Positions 1 to 8,813 of a DNA stretch of 64,000 nt are shown piece by piece. The translations under genes and the position numbers were made by a program. The stretch comes from Pseudomonas asplenii (lineage in GTDB: Bacteria; Pseudomonadota; Gammaproteobacteria; Pseudomonadales; Pseudomonadaceae). The notes beneath the pieces are model-generated. The model did no database searches, was not told where the DNA came from, and saw only the letters and a list, made by a program, of their open reading frames with translations. Position 1 is the first letter of the stretch. Each line of letters starts with the position of its first letter. Where the stretch lies: NCBI RefSeq assembly GCF_001293465.1, contig NZ_JSYZ01000016.1:1-64000 (forward strand), written 5' to 3'.

Positions 1-1
1 C

Positions 2-970
2 TTCGAAATGGGTGGACACTCGCTGCTGGCCATGCGTCTGGTCAATGCCGTGCGCGAGTCGCTGGGCGTGGAGTTGGCCATTCGCAGCTTGTTCGAGGCA
101 CCGGCAGTCGCCCAGTTATCGGAGAGGCTGGCAGAGCCGCAAGCCTCTTCGCTCGCCATGCTGTTGCCTCTGCGCGTACTAAAGGGGACACCTACTCTGT
201 TCTGCTTGCATCCAGGTCGCGGATTATGTTGGTCGTACTCTCAATTCATCAGGTATCTGCCTGGTGTATCGATGTATGGTCTGCAGGCGCGTGGAATCGA
301 AAACGACGAACCACCAGCGGCAACCCTGGCAGTCATGGTAGAGGAATATATCGAGTGCATCCTGCAGACTCAACCGACCGGCCCCTATCATTTGATGGGA
401 TGGTCTTTCGGCGGCAGGATTGCCTTCGAGGTGGCGTGCGCACTTAAAGGTTTGGGGCATGAGATTGGCGAAGTTATCTTGCTTGATGCTCGGGTGCCGT
501 TCGAAGGCTTTAACCACAGTTCAATCACGGAGCGGACGGTGTTCAATGCGATACTTTCAGAAAATGAGCCGCTTGGCCCGGGCGTTGAACGAGCTATCGG
601 TAGCATGTCGGCGTTTCATGAATATTTGAAGCGCCAAAACAACCCGCTGGGGATGCTGGATGTTGAGATATTTCGACGAGTCGTTAAAACCACTATAAAT
701 AATACATGGCTGGGGGAAACCTCCATTGAGCGATGCTATCCAGGAACGCTTACCTATTTCAGCGCAGGCCGCAGTGCGCCGTCCGGTATGACGCAAAGCG
801 ACCAATGGTCTGGCTTTACATCCATGCCAATTCGGAATATTACGCTCGATTGTTCGCACGATGATATTGTCAAGGTTCCTGCCGTTCAGGAGGTCTGCCG
901 CTATATTTCGAGTCGGCTGGGGCAGGGCGAGTGGCAATCAATTGAAACGATTGCCGCGATGAGAGTCTAG
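2..970 (+). CDS. Nonribosomal peptide synthetase, C-terminal carrier + thioesterase part (5' truncated by window)
   Basis: The reading frame is open from base 2, so this is the last part of a larger NRPS gene. The first residues are FEMGGHSLLA, the phosphopantetheine attachment site of a carrier domain (the Ser of GGHS). After a short linker a type I thioesterase follows: the nucleophile motif GWSFGG lies near residue 135, an Asp follows in LLDAR, and the His is in CSHDD near the C-terminus. Such a domain releases the finished peptide by hydrolysis or cyclisation. Only one TE is present, whereas many Pseudomonas lipopeptide synthetases end in two. The next genes run in the opposite direction and converge on it. 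The peptide cannot be deduced because the adenylation domains lie outside the window. Base composition is less GC-rich than the region beyond 7.4 kb. Confidence 0.9.
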   Translation, partial: FEMGGHSLLAMRLVNAVRESLGVELAIRSLFEAPAVAQLSERLAEPQASSLAMLLPLRVLKGTPTLFCLHPGRGLCWSYSQFIRYLPGVSMYGLQARGIENDEPPAATLAVMVEEYIECILQTQPTGPYHLMGWSFGGRIAFEVACALKGLGHEIGEVILLDARVPFEGFNHSSITERTVFNAILSENEPLGPGVERAIGSMSAFHEYLKRQNNPLGMLDVEIFRRVVKTTINNTWLGETSIERCYPGTLTYFSAGRSAPSGMTQSDQWSGFTSMPIRNITLDCSHDDIVKVPAVQEVCRYISSRLGQGEWQSIETIAAMRV

Positions 971-1083
971 TCGAGGGCAATGACTGTTCGATGATGACAC
1001 GCCCCCGGTGGGGATTATCTACTGCCGGGAGCGTTGTGCCTGCGACGCAGTGTTTAGATGCCTGTCAAGATACCTTTCAAGGT

Positions 1084-1899
1084 TTATGCAAGGGCCAAAG
1101 GTGTGTCTGGCGTCCATCGATTTATGGACAATGAGAAATCCAGTGCCTTGACATGATGGAACCAACCGGCAGGCAAATAGAACAGATCTCCTGGGTGCAG
1201 AATGCATTCAACGAAGTCTACGGTGCTGGCTAGCGGATATCTGTCATAGTCTGGTTGATCTGGATCGAAGGACGAAACGCATAAGGTGGGTTCGACCGCT
1301 TCGACGTAAAGATTGTCGACGGTAGCCGGTGAAGCAAGAAGGAAGCGCTTGCGTCCCCAGATTTGGGCGAACAAGTTATCTTCATAGTCACAATGTAGGC
1401 AGGTCACCGTACCCGCTGGCCCCAGCCATACGCGAGGGGTGTGCCAGCTATCGAAATAGGCGGGCCATTGGCATAAAGCATCCATCGGCAACGGGTGATC
1501 TCCGACGTAAGGGGGAACGGCGAAGTCGTTGTGATTGATCAGATCAAGATATTCCTTGAGGCTCATGTCATTGGGTGCGCTACCATCGGGCAATATGGGC
1601 GGAACATAGTCGCCGTACCGTGGAACGACCCTAAGCTCACCAAAGTGATGGTGCAGATCATCTGGACGATACATGTTGATCGGCCACATGTTGACGATTC
1701 CTTCGATGATGAAGGGTAAGCCGCCTGTGGCTGTTCGCTCAAAGTCGATTGAAGTGAAGGAGTATCGAGGTACCGACTGCAGCGGTGAAAGTTGAAGAGC
1801 GGTGTTCACTATCTGCTTACGGATATCGACGGCGCTACCAATGTTTGCGGGCATCGATGTATGAGCGTCTTGAGGGATTACGGGCTCGAGATTTTTCAT
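1084..1899 (-). CDS. JmjC/cupin_8-type Fe(II)/2-oxoglutarate oxygenase
   Basis: This is a 271-residue protein with the cupin_8 (JmjC-like hydroxylase) pattern. The metal motif HCD is at residues 169-171, followed by the strand FAQIWGRKRFLL. A distal histidine lies in PAGWFHHV near residue 249, and Asn/Arg follow in INRW. Members hydroxylate protein, peptide or small-molecule substrates. I chose the ATG at 1899 because an upstream in-frame start would overlap the preceding gene; no strong Shine-Dalgarno is visible. It is the last gene of a minus-strand series macA-macB-TauD-CmcI-this gene. Its place next to an NRPS suggests a tailoring hydroxylase acting on a carrier-bound amino acid or on the peptide; that role is inferred. 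Confidence 0.75.
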   Translation of the reverse strand: MKNLEPVIPQDAHTSMPANIGSAVDIRKQIVNTALQLSPLQSVPRYSFTSIDFERTATGGLPFIIEGIVNMWPINMYRPDDLHHHFGELRVVPRYGDYVPPILPDGSAPNDMSLKEYLDLINHNDFAVPPYVGDHPLPMDALCQWPAYFDSWHTPRVWLGPAGTVTCLHCDYEDNLFAQIWGRKRFLLASPATVDNLYVEAVEPTLCVSSFDPDQPDYDRYPLASTVDFVECILHPGDLFYLPAGWFHHVKALDFSLSINRWTPDTPLALA

Positions 1900-1945
1900 A
1901 GGAAGAAAATGGCTATATTCTAAAGGTCCGGAGAGGCGCCCGCAT

Positions 1946-2962
1946 CTATGCAGGCATGAAGGCCAGAATCTGATCGGGACTGCAGGTCGCGTTGTAGCCA
2001 AAGTAATCGGTGAAGAAAGTGTCTACACGATATTGATTTGGGTTGAGCAACAAGTGCTGGCCAATTTCCGATTCGGCATTTTCATCCTCGATAATGAAAT
2101 AGTCCCCAGGCTGCATGTGTGCGGAAAAATGAGCAAGAATTCCGCCGATATTGACATGTGAGTCCTCAATGACCAGCCAGGGATGAGGCGCCTGACGCAG
2201 AAAATCGGCAGGAAAGGTTTTCTCCGGCGAGTGGGCGTCACCTTGAATAAAGGTCACCTGGTCGTGGCGAGTCAGTGGTGGAGCAAGGTCCACTGAATAG
2301 ACATGGCAGTCCAGGTTGAACATTCTCATGAGGTCTGCCAGCCACACAGCGCTGCCCCCCGCTTCGCTACCGAATTCGAATATTGTCGCCGGCTTTATGT
2401 GCTCAAGCATCAGTGGGTACAAGGTGAAATCATATACCCCTTTCAGCAAGGGTAATCCTTTCCAGCGGTTGGCACCGTTGACGCCTTGGGAGAAAACTTG
2501 CATTGCTCCGCTCAGTACGGTTCCTGATAGGACTTTTCGTGCGAAGAAATCGACAAATCGACCCATGCCCCGCAGTTGAATGAACTTCTCCAACGCGGCT
2601 TTGGCCTGCAACGTTGACTCTTCAGTAAGGCCAAGGTGGTCGATATGTCCCGATAGGATAGCGCGCGCATAGTTTGAAAAAAATGTCGCTGCGGCCGAGA
2701 ACGTCTGATTATTTTCCAAGTCTTCGCGCATTTCAGAGATCACCTGCTCTCGCTGAGCCCCCACTAGTGGCTTTATCCCTGGATATAATGTGAGGTTGGC
2801 AAGCCCGTTTGGCAGAGCATGGGCGCAGGCCATGCATAGATCTTTATGATGTTGCAGGCAATGGTAACGATTAGCAGAGATCGCTATTTCAACAGAACAC
2901 GCGTCACAAAAGGTTTTGGCGAAACCGACGGGACACTGGGAATGCATTTCGTAGCTGCGCAT
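1946..2962 (-). CDS. CmcI-type methyltransferase/hydroxylase-family protein with N-terminal ZZ-like zinc finger
   Basis: 338 residues. The C-terminal half (about 170-335) follows the CmcI / rhamnosyl O-methyltransferase family. It has a SAM-type glycine-rich loop FEFGSEAGGSAVW, an acidic strand VYSVDL, then FIQGDAHS, LVIEDSHVNIGG and a late YFIIEDE strand. The N-terminal ~50 residues carry a cysteine/histidine cluster (CDAC, then RYHCLQH, then DLCMAC) that resembles a ZZ-type zinc finger, with His in place of one Cys. A ZZ finger on a CmcI-like enzyme is unusual. The start has a TAAGG-like ribosome site, and the gene begins 9 bases after the TauD-like gene. The likely role is methylation (or hydroxylation, as CmcI was first described) of the NRPS product; the substrate is unknown. 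Confidence 0.7.
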   Translation of the reverse strand: MRSYEMHSQCPVGFAKTFCDACSVEIAISANRYHCLQHHKDLCMACAHALPNGLANLTLYPGIKPLVGAQREQVISEMREDLENNQTFSAAATFFSNYARAILSGHIDHLGLTEESTLQAKAALEKFIQLRGMGRFVDFFARKVLSGTVLSGAMQVFSQGVNGANRWKGLPLLKGVYDFTLYPLMLEHIKPATIFEFGSEAGGSAVWLADLMRMFNLDCHVYSVDLAPPLTRHDQVTFIQGDAHSPEKTFPADFLRQAPHPWLVIEDSHVNIGGILAHFSAHMQPGDYFIIEDENAESEIGQHLLLNPNQYRVDTFFTDYFGYNATCSPDQILAFMPA

Positions 2963-2971
2963 GGAGTGGCC

Positions 2972-3826
2972 TTAGAAGTTAGCAAGCGACATGAAGGTGT
3001 AGTGTGTTCTGGCTGAGCATTGAAACGCGCGACGTCCGTGCACGTAGCGGGTATTGTCAATCAGCATGATGTCACCTGCCTGCCAATGAACTTCCTGCAC
3101 TAGCGCTCGGTGAACGTCATCGATTTCATCGAGGACGCACTGTGGAATCGCCGTACCATCTTCGAAGGTTACCGTGTGATTGTAGGGCCCTCGCAGGCTG
3201 TTGACGAAAGCGGCTTGCTGGCACCATTTAGGGGAGACAACCGCAGGCGATATGTACTCTCGAATCAGCGTGTCATCGTCATCGAAGCGCACGCTGGAAC
3301 CCTTGAGTCTCAGTGACCCCACATGCATGCGGGCATCGAGAAACCCATCTGCTGTCAACCATGCTTCTCGGGGAAGGCAGTCGGAGTACTTGATCTTTTG
3401 AGCAAGGAAGCGCTCGCGGGTTTCTGCCGCCAGGGCTTGCCATATCGCGATACCGTCCGCATAGGTGGTTTGGCCTTGGCTGGCTGCCGGGGTTGCGCAG
3501 TAAAACCATAACAGCTCAGGGCGCGACGCAATCGCACCATTTTCCTGATGAAGGTCCTGCTCTGCGCCGTCACGGGCGATCATTTGCATACCGCTGCCGA
3601 CGGCACTGCCCAATTTGGCTTCGCCGGGGCTGATAATGGTTTGGCTTGAAAACTGGCTGGCGAAGGATTCGAAAATCTGTGGAGACGTTTCGAATCCTCG
3701 GAAAAGCAAAAGGCCGGCGCTTTTGAAGGTGTCTTCGATAGCGCTGCGGTCAAGTTTGAAGAGGTCACGACAGTTGCCGCTGGAGCATAGTTTTGCGGTG
3801 CCGCAGGAAAGATCAGATAAGTCCAT
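2972..3826 (-). CDS. TauD/TfdA-family Fe(II)/2-oxoglutarate dioxygenase (SyrP-like)
   Basis: 284 residues with the facial triad of the TauD family: His93-x-Glu95 in DLHQENG and a distal His near 263 in RYVHGRR, followed by a 2-oxoglutarate-binding Arg (ARTHY). The N-terminal FRGF motif near residue 42 is typical of the family. HxE instead of HxD is seen in the SyrP branch, whose members beta-hydroxylate aspartate on NRPS carrier proteins, so that function is the best guess here. It stands between macB (77 bases upstream) and the CmcI-like gene (9 bases downstream) on the same strand, so the three are probably cotranscribed. Confidence 0.8.
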   Translation of the reverse strand: MDLSDLSCGTAKLCSSGNCRDLFKLDRSAIEDTFKSAGLLLFRGFETSPQIFESFASQFSSQTIISPGEAKLGSAVGSGMQMIARDGAEQDLHQENGAIASRPELLWFYCATPAASQGQTTYADGIAIWQALAAETRERFLAQKIKYSDCLPREAWLTADGFLDARMHVGSLRLKGSSVRFDDDDTLIREYISPAVVSPKWCQQAAFVNSLRGPYNHTVTFEDGTAIPQCVLDEIDDVHRALVQEVHWQAGDIMLIDNTRYVHGRRAFQCSARTHYTFMSLANF

Positions 3827-3903
3827 TTTTACTCGGTCCAGTCTTCAATCGTATCGAAGGTAATGTATACCCTGCAAAGTACTCATGCCATCAAGACATT
3901 TAT

Positions 3904-5892
3904 TCAATGCGTGGATAGGGCGTGCGCGGGATTGAGGCGCGCAGCTTTGCGTGCCGGAATGAAGCCAAATACAAGCCCGGTCAGGACGGCACAGGTTAAT
4001 GCGCCCAGACAAGCGAGTAGCGAAAGTTCAACGGGAACGTCGATTATCTCCAAGACCTGAACGGTGCCGACTCCCGAGACGACACCGATAATGCCGCCTA
4101 TTGTCGTGACCATTATCGCCTCTATCAAAAACTGCGCATGAATATCTATTTGGCGGGCTCCGGTCGCCATTCTCATGCCAATTTCGCGAATGCGTTCCCG
4201 AATGTTCATGAGCATGACGTTCATTACACCAATGCCGCCCACGATCAGTGAGATGGCCGCCACTAGGCCGAGCATACGTGTCATGGACTGGGATGAATTT
4301 TCTTGGGCTTGGACCGTTTCGATCGGGTTCCAGACTTGGATATCCCTTGTGCGCCTCTGGCGTGCCAGTGTGTTTTGAATTGATTCTATGGTTTCGCTTG
4401 CCTTGTCGATCTGCTGCAACTGCACGGCTATCCAGGCGGGATAAGGGTGGCCGAACAGCCGGGCCGTCGCAGCGCGGTAGGGGACTGTCACCCGGTTGTC
4501 TTGATCCACGCCCCCACTAGGACCTTTGGCGGAGAAGACACCGATGACAAGAAACGGAACGCGATCAATCAGGATCGTTTGTCCTAGCGCAGAAGAACCG
4601 TCGGCAAACAGGGCTTTCTTGACCGTCTGGCCAATGATCGCAACTTGGTCGGTTCCGCGATAATCCTGCTCGTTGAAGAGCTTTCCCTCCGACACGCTCC
4701 AATTCAGAACGCTGGGACAATCAGAGGTGGCACCGCCGCCATAGGTTTCATGGTCGATATTGCCGCGCCGTACTATCACGCTCTCCTGGCTATAGGGCGC
4801 GACGGCCTGAACATTGGGTAGGCTCCTGATGGCCTCGGCGTCTTCTAGCGTCAACGGTGCGCTTCCCGAGCGCGTGCTGGACGGCTTGGTATATACAAAC
4901 ATCGTTCTGACGCCGAGCGTGTCGAACTGGGCCATGACCTGCCTCTGTGCACCACTGCCCACGGCTAGCATGATGATGACCGAGGCGACGCCTATGATGA
5001 TTCCAAGTAGCGTCAAACCGGCCCTGATGCGGTTCAAATGCAAAGATCGCCAAGCAGTTCTAGCGAGTTCGAAAAAAATATGAGCGTGTTGATAATCGTG
5101 CTCGACGCGGTGCTTGGTCACGGATTCAGCGGAAGATGGCGCGAGGGCCGGGCGTGATTGGGTAGTGTCCCCCACGATCTGTCCGTCATGGATCTCGACA
5201 ATTCGCTGAGCTTGAGCCGCGACATTGGGATCGTGGGTTACCAATATGATGGTATGGCCCTTTTCTGACAGTTCGTGGAGCATGCCGAGGACTTCGCTGC
5301 CGCTGCTGCTATCGAGCGCTCCGGTGGGCTCGTCTGCCAGTATGATGTGCCCGCCATTTATGAGTGCCCGGGCGATAGCCACGCGCTGTTGTTGGCCGCC
5401 TGACAATTGACTGGGTTTGTGTTCTATACGTTCAGCCATTCCCAATCGTCGCAGCAGTTCAATGGCGCGGGTGCGACGTTCGGTGGCGGTCAGTCCGGCG
5501 TAGAGTCCCGGGAGTTCGACATTTTCCCTGGCGGTTTCCGTCGACAGCAATTGGTAGTTTTGAAAGACGAAGCCAAAGGTATTTCTGCGCAGTGCGGCTG
5601 TCTTGTCGCTATCGAGGTCAGCGGTGAGTTCTCCGTTCAAGCGGTAAGTGCCGGTGCTCGCGCTGTCGAGCATGCCGATGATGTTCATCAGCGTTGATTT
5701 GCCCGATCCTGACGCGCCAACGATCGCGACGAACTCTCCGGCGTAGATGTTCAGATTAATGCCGCGTAAGACGTCCGAGCTGACGGAAGATTCCCCGGCG
5801 ATGCTTGTAGGCGACGCGTACGTTTTATGCACACCACGCAGTTCAATCAGTGGGACACTGTTATCGATCATTGCTGCTTTGAAGGCCGTCAT
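3904..5892 (-). CDS. macB: MacB-type ABC transporter, ATPase-permease fusion
   Basis: 662 residues. The N-terminal ABC ATPase (about 15-245) has Walker A GASGSGKST, the signature LSGGQQQR and Walker B ILADEPTGALD. A linker leads to a FtsX/MacB permease: one membrane segment near 290, a large periplasmic domain (about 310-510) and three C-terminal membrane segments. With MacA and an outer-membrane channel such proteins expel peptides, lipopeptides or siderophores from the periplasm. The ATG overlaps the stop of macA in an ATGA junction, so the two are translationally coupled; a second ATG seven codons later is possible. Beside an NRPS it is the expected exporter of the peptide (as PvdT or lipopeptide MacB). 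No outer-membrane partner gene is in the window. Confidence 0.93.
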   Translation of the reverse strand: MTAFKAAMIDNSVPLIELRGVHKTYASPTSIAGESSVSSDVLRGINLNIYAGEFVAIVGASGSGKSTLMNIIGMLDSASTGTYRLNGELTADLDSDKTAALRRNTFGFVFQNYQLLSTETARENVELPGLYAGLTATERRTRAIELLRRLGMAERIEHKPSQLSGGQQQRVAIARALINGGHIILADEPTGALDSSSGSEVLGMLHELSEKGHTIILVTHDPNVAAQAQRIVEIHDGQIVGDTTQSRPALAPSSAESVTKHRVEHDYQHAHIFFELARTAWRSLHLNRIRAGLTLLGIIIGVASVIIMLAVGSGAQRQVMAQFDTLGVRTMFVYTKPSSTRSGSAPLTLEDAEAIRSLPNVQAVAPYSQESVIVRRGNIDHETYGGGATSDCPSVLNWSVSEGKLFNEQDYRGTDQVAIIGQTVKKALFADGSSALGQTILIDRVPFLVIGVFSAKGPSGGVDQDNRVTVPYRAATARLFGHPYPAWIAVQLQQIDKASETIESIQNTLARQRRTRDIQVWNPIETVQAQENSSQSMTRMLGLVAAISLIVGGIGVMNVMLMNIRERIREIGMRMATGARQIDIHAQFLIEAIMVTTIGGIIGVVSGVGTVQVLEIIDVPVELSLLACLGALTCAVLTGLVFGFIPARKAARLNPAHALSTH

Positions 5893-7079
5893 CCGTTAGG
5901 GCCTGTCTTGTTATTTTCATTCTGCAGCACGACGTCGCCAGGTGTCAGCCCCTCCAGCACCTGGGCCGTGTCTCGATTGCGAACGCCGATGCGAACATGG
6001 CGAACGTCAACGCTGCCATCAGCTTGCTGAACGCGGGCAGTGTATTGATCCTGGCCAGTCCCCGTGAGTGACAATGCAGAAATAGGAACGGTCAAGGTGT
6101 TCTTTGCCAGTTGGCGAGTGAAGACAACTTGGGCGGTCATTTGCGGCAAGAGCGCGGTATCGGCGTTATCAACATCGAACAGTACCGTGTATACGACCAC
6201 CTTGCTATTCGCTGGCATCTTGCCTTTGCTTGCGCCAATATCCATGGAAGCCGGCGGAGCAGGTAGCAACTGGCGCACCTTGCCCTGCCAGTGCCGTTGA
6301 TCATCAGAAAGGGTTGTAAATTGCGCGGGCATGCCAGGCTTGATCTTATCAATGTCGGCTTCTGATACTTCAGTCCAGACCGTCATTTTTGTCAGATCGG
6401 CGATTCGCAAAATATCGGGAGTCTGATAATTGGCATTCAATGTCTGGCCTTCCCGCGCATCAACAGAGATCACAGTGCCTGCCATCGGTGCATAGATTTT
6501 TGTATAACTCAGTCTCGCTTCATCAGCTTTCAATGTTGCTGAAGTTTGCACAATCTCAGCTTGAAGTTGTTCAATTTGAGCGCCGGTAGAGGTTAGCGTC
6601 GCCTCGGCACTTTGTAGGTCATCCAGGCTCGTGGCACCGTTCTGGGCGAGCACGCGAAGCCGTGCCAATCGCTGAGATGCAAGCCAGTGCTGTGCCCTTT
6701 GATCTAATAATCGTGCTTTTAGGGCTTTGAGGGAGGCCCGGCCAGCATCCACCGCTGCGGTTAAAACGCTCGGATCAATCTCAACAAGGAGTTCACCCTT
6801 GGCTACAATATCTCCCGGCTGTACATGCAGTTGCATGATCTGCCCTGAAACTTGGGCCCCTACATCGACATATTTTTTTGGTTGTAAATTGCCTAGTGCG
6901 GTGACATTGGTTTCTATGTCAGAGAGGCTGACTGATACGAATGTTGGGATAGTAGTCGCTTGAACTTGAGATTGTCGCCATAGTGTGGCTCCTGCAACGG
7001 TCAAGGCCAAGGTTATAAATGAAACTGCCAACTTGTGTTGTAGTGCTAGATGGGGTTGAAAGCATTTAAAAAAAGGCAT
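5889..7079 (-). CDS. macA: MacA-type periplasmic adaptor (membrane fusion protein)
   Basis: 396 residues, HlyD/RND-MFP family. It has one N-terminal membrane anchor (about 16-33), a lipoyl half-motif around VGAQVSGQIMQLHVQPGD and a long alpha-hairpin (about 105-180) rich in Ala, Gln and Leu. The second lipoyl half is at IYAPMAGTV, followed by beta-barrel and membrane-proximal domains. It links MacB to an outer-membrane channel and stimulates the ATPase. It is the first gene of the minus-strand series; its promoter should lie in 7080-7447. The gene is clearly AT-richer than the genes after 7.4 kb. Confidence 0.93.
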   Translation of the reverse strand: MPFFKCFQPHLALQHKLAVSFITLALTVAGATLWRQSQVQATTIPTFVSVSLSDIETNVTALGNLQPKKYVDVGAQVSGQIMQLHVQPGDIVAKGELLVEIDPSVLTAAVDAGRASLKALKARLLDQRAQHWLASQRLARLRVLAQNGATSLDDLQSAEATLTSTGAQIEQLQAEIVQTSATLKADEARLSYTKIYAPMAGTVISVDAREGQTLNANYQTPDILRIADLTKMTVWTEVSEADIDKIKPGMPAQFTTLSDDQRHWQGKVRQLLPAPPASMDIGASKGKMPANSKVVVYTVLFDVDNADTALLPQMTAQVVFTRQLAKNTLTVPISALSLTGTGQDQYTARVQQADGSVDVRHVRIGVRNRDTAQVLEGLTPGDVVLQNENNKTGPNG

Positions 7080-7447
7080 TGCACTAGACTACCATGTCGA
7101 TTGACAACTTTAAGGGCGTTCCTTACGGGCCCAGTATACGCAGGAAATGACTTTTTGCACTAGTGTGGTGTTTCAGAAGTGCCACTGAAATCACCCACCC
7201 CGTGCTTGTGCCGCGCGGGCTACTGAGCAAAGGATGTCTTCGCCGTGCTGTGCTATCTGAACGGCTTCGAGTTCCGGTGGTAATTTTGCAGGTTGTGCAC
7301 AATCGACTCTTCAAGAGCTTTGACGCAGCAGCCTTATGACAACCCGCATCCAAGGGTGAAGGAGTAAGGGCAGCTATCGCCAACGCCGATACCAGGTAAC
7401 GCAAAACACGCCCCCTCCAGACCTGGCACACAGGTATAACTCCCTCC
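7080..7447. other. Intergenic region between macA and the first LysR gene
   Basis: 368 bases with divergent promoters. Nothing here reads convincingly as a gene; the small minus-strand frames are Arg/Ser-rich and lack family features. The left part should hold the macA promoter, and the right part holds a NodD-type ATC-N9-GAT box (7374-7393). The change from AT-richer to GC-rich sequence also falls here, so this is a plausible junction between two separately acquired segments. Confidence 0.6.
7374..7393 (+). promoter_or_regulatory. NodD-type LysR box (ATC-N9-GAT), lysR1 promoter
   Basis: The sequence reads CTATCG-N7-CGATACC, an inverted repeat with ATC at 7376-7378 and GAT at 7388-7390 (nine bases between). 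It lies 55 bases before the LysR start. The second ATC-N9-GAT copy that follows 22 bp later in the other boxes is degenerate here. Confidence 0.6.
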
Positions 7448-8377
7448 ATGCGCTACCGACGTCTGGATCTCAACCTGCTGGTCGCCCTGGATGTGCTGCT
7501 CGAAGAGCGCAGTGTCAGCCGGGCGGCACAGCGTCTCAACCTTGGCCAATCGGCGACGAGTGCGGCGCTGGGGCGTTTGCGCGAGCACTTTCAGGACCCG
7601 CTGCTGGTGCCGCTCGGGCGTGGCCTTGAGCCCAGTGCCCTGGCCCGCCAACTGACACCCAAGGTGCGCGAGCTGCTGAGCCTGACGGGCGAAGTGGTGG
7701 AAATGTCCCTGGCCTTCGAGCCGGCCCGCTGCGACCGACGCTTCGTGCTGGTGGCCTCGGACTATGTGTCCGCTACCCTGGTACCGGCGGTCAGCCGCAC
7801 ATTGGCCCGCCTGGCGCCCGATGCATCGCTGGTGGTTCGCGATTTGCCACTGCCGCGGGACGGTGATGTGGTGGCCGAGGCACTGGATTATCGCCGCAGC
7901 GACCTGGTGATCGTGCCGCAGCGGCGCCTCAACACCCGCTATCCACACACCTCCCTGCTCCAGGACGAACTCTGCTGCATCGTCTGCGCGCACGAACCGC
8001 TTTATCAGGCGGGCCTGGACCTGGCGGACTACTGCGCGGCCGGCCACGTGGTGCGCGAGTTCACCGATGGCCAGAACCTCTCGCTGGACACCCAGTACCT
8101 GCGCGACATGGGCATCGAACGGCGGGTTGTGGTAGCGGTGCAGAGCTTTGCCCTGATGGCCGAGTTCGTCGTCGGCACGCCGCGTATCTCGACGTTGTTT
8201 CGCCGCCAGGCCGAGGCGCTGGCACGGCGCTATCCGTTGCGGGTCTGGCCGTCGCCGATCGCTTTTCCAGGGGCTCAACAGGTCTTGCAATGGCACCCAC
8301 AGCAGGCCAATGACCCGGCGCTGACCTGGCTCCGTCAGGTGCTGACGGAGCAGGCCGCGGCGCTCGCTCAGGACTGA
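7448..8377 (+). CDS. LysR-family transcriptional regulator, NodD/FdeR type
   Basis: 309 residues. The N-terminal winged helix-turn-helix starts with the family's LDLNLLVALDVLLEERS and contains SRAAQRLNLGQSATSAALGRL (about 23-43). A periplasmic-binding-like effector domain follows (about 90-300). The opening LDLNLLVALD is characteristic of the NodD/NahR/FdeR branch, which responds to aromatic or flavonoid inducers. A NodD-type box lies just upstream, compatible with autoregulation or cross-regulation by the second LysR gene at 11958-12896. It converges on the HbpS-like gene, overlapping its 3' end by 10 bases. Confidence 0.9.
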   Translation: MRYRRLDLNLLVALDVLLEERSVSRAAQRLNLGQSATSAALGRLREHFQDPLLVPLGRGLEPSALARQLTPKVRELLSLTGEVVEMSLAFEPARCDRRFVLVASDYVSATLVPAVSRTLARLAPDASLVVRDLPLPRDGDVVAEALDYRRSDLVIVPQRRLNTRYPHTSLLQDELCCIVCAHEPLYQAGLDLADYCAAGHVVREFTDGQNLSLDTQYLRDMGIERRVVVAVQSFALMAEFVVGTPRISTLFRRQAEALARRYPLRVWPSPIAFPGAQQVLQWHPQQANDPALTWLRQVLTEQAAALAQD

Positions 8378-8811
8378 AGATCGCCGGTGTCACCAACCAG
8401 GCCAAGCTCCTCGATTGCCAGCAGCGCGCAACGCTCATCGTTGTCCGAGGTATCTCCGCTGACACCCATGGCGCCCAGCAGTTGCCCATCGTCATCGCGC
8501 AACAGCAGGCCGCCGGCCACGGGGATGACGTCGCCGCCGGTCAGGCTGTTGATGGCATCGAAGAACGCCGGCATGGCCTGGGCGCGGCGCGCCAGCTCCC
8601 GCCCGCCGAAGCCCAGGCCCAGGCAGCCGCGGGCCTTGCCGGTGGCGATCTGTGGGCGCAGAAAGCTCGCCTGTTCATCACGCAGCACGGCCAGGGGATG
8701 GCCCGCAGCGTCGAGGATGGCGACAGCCAGCGGACGCACGCCCAGCGCGCGGGCATGACGCAGGGTCGAGGCAGCCAGGCGCGCGGCCCGTTCGAAATCA
8801 AGGACGATCAT
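8368..8811 (-). CDS. GlcG/HbpS-family (DUF336) protein
   Basis: 147 residues. The fold signature runs from ARALGVRPLAVAILDAAGH through PQIATGKARG to VIPVAGGLLL and GAMGVSGDTSDNDE, which is typical of the GlcG/HbpS family. Members bind haem or stand beside catabolic enzymes without a fixed reaction. I chose the ATG at 8811 because GGAG stands nine bases before it; an earlier ATG at 8826 overlaps the stop of the amidohydrolase. Only two bases separate it from that gene, so the pair is one operon. Confidence 0.75.
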   Translation of the reverse strand: MIVLDFERAARLAASTLRHARALGVRPLAVAILDAAGHPLAVLRDEQASFLRPQIATGKARGCLGLGFGGRELARRAQAMPAFFDAINSLTGGDVIPVAGGLLLRDDDGQLLGAMGVSGDTSDNDERCALLAIEELGLVGDTGDLQS

Positions 8812-8813
8812 AT

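Noticed and set aside
7123..7449. 108-residue minus-strand frame between macA and LysR
   Set aside because: Arg/Ser-rich, no ribosome site, overlaps the LysR box and promoter region.
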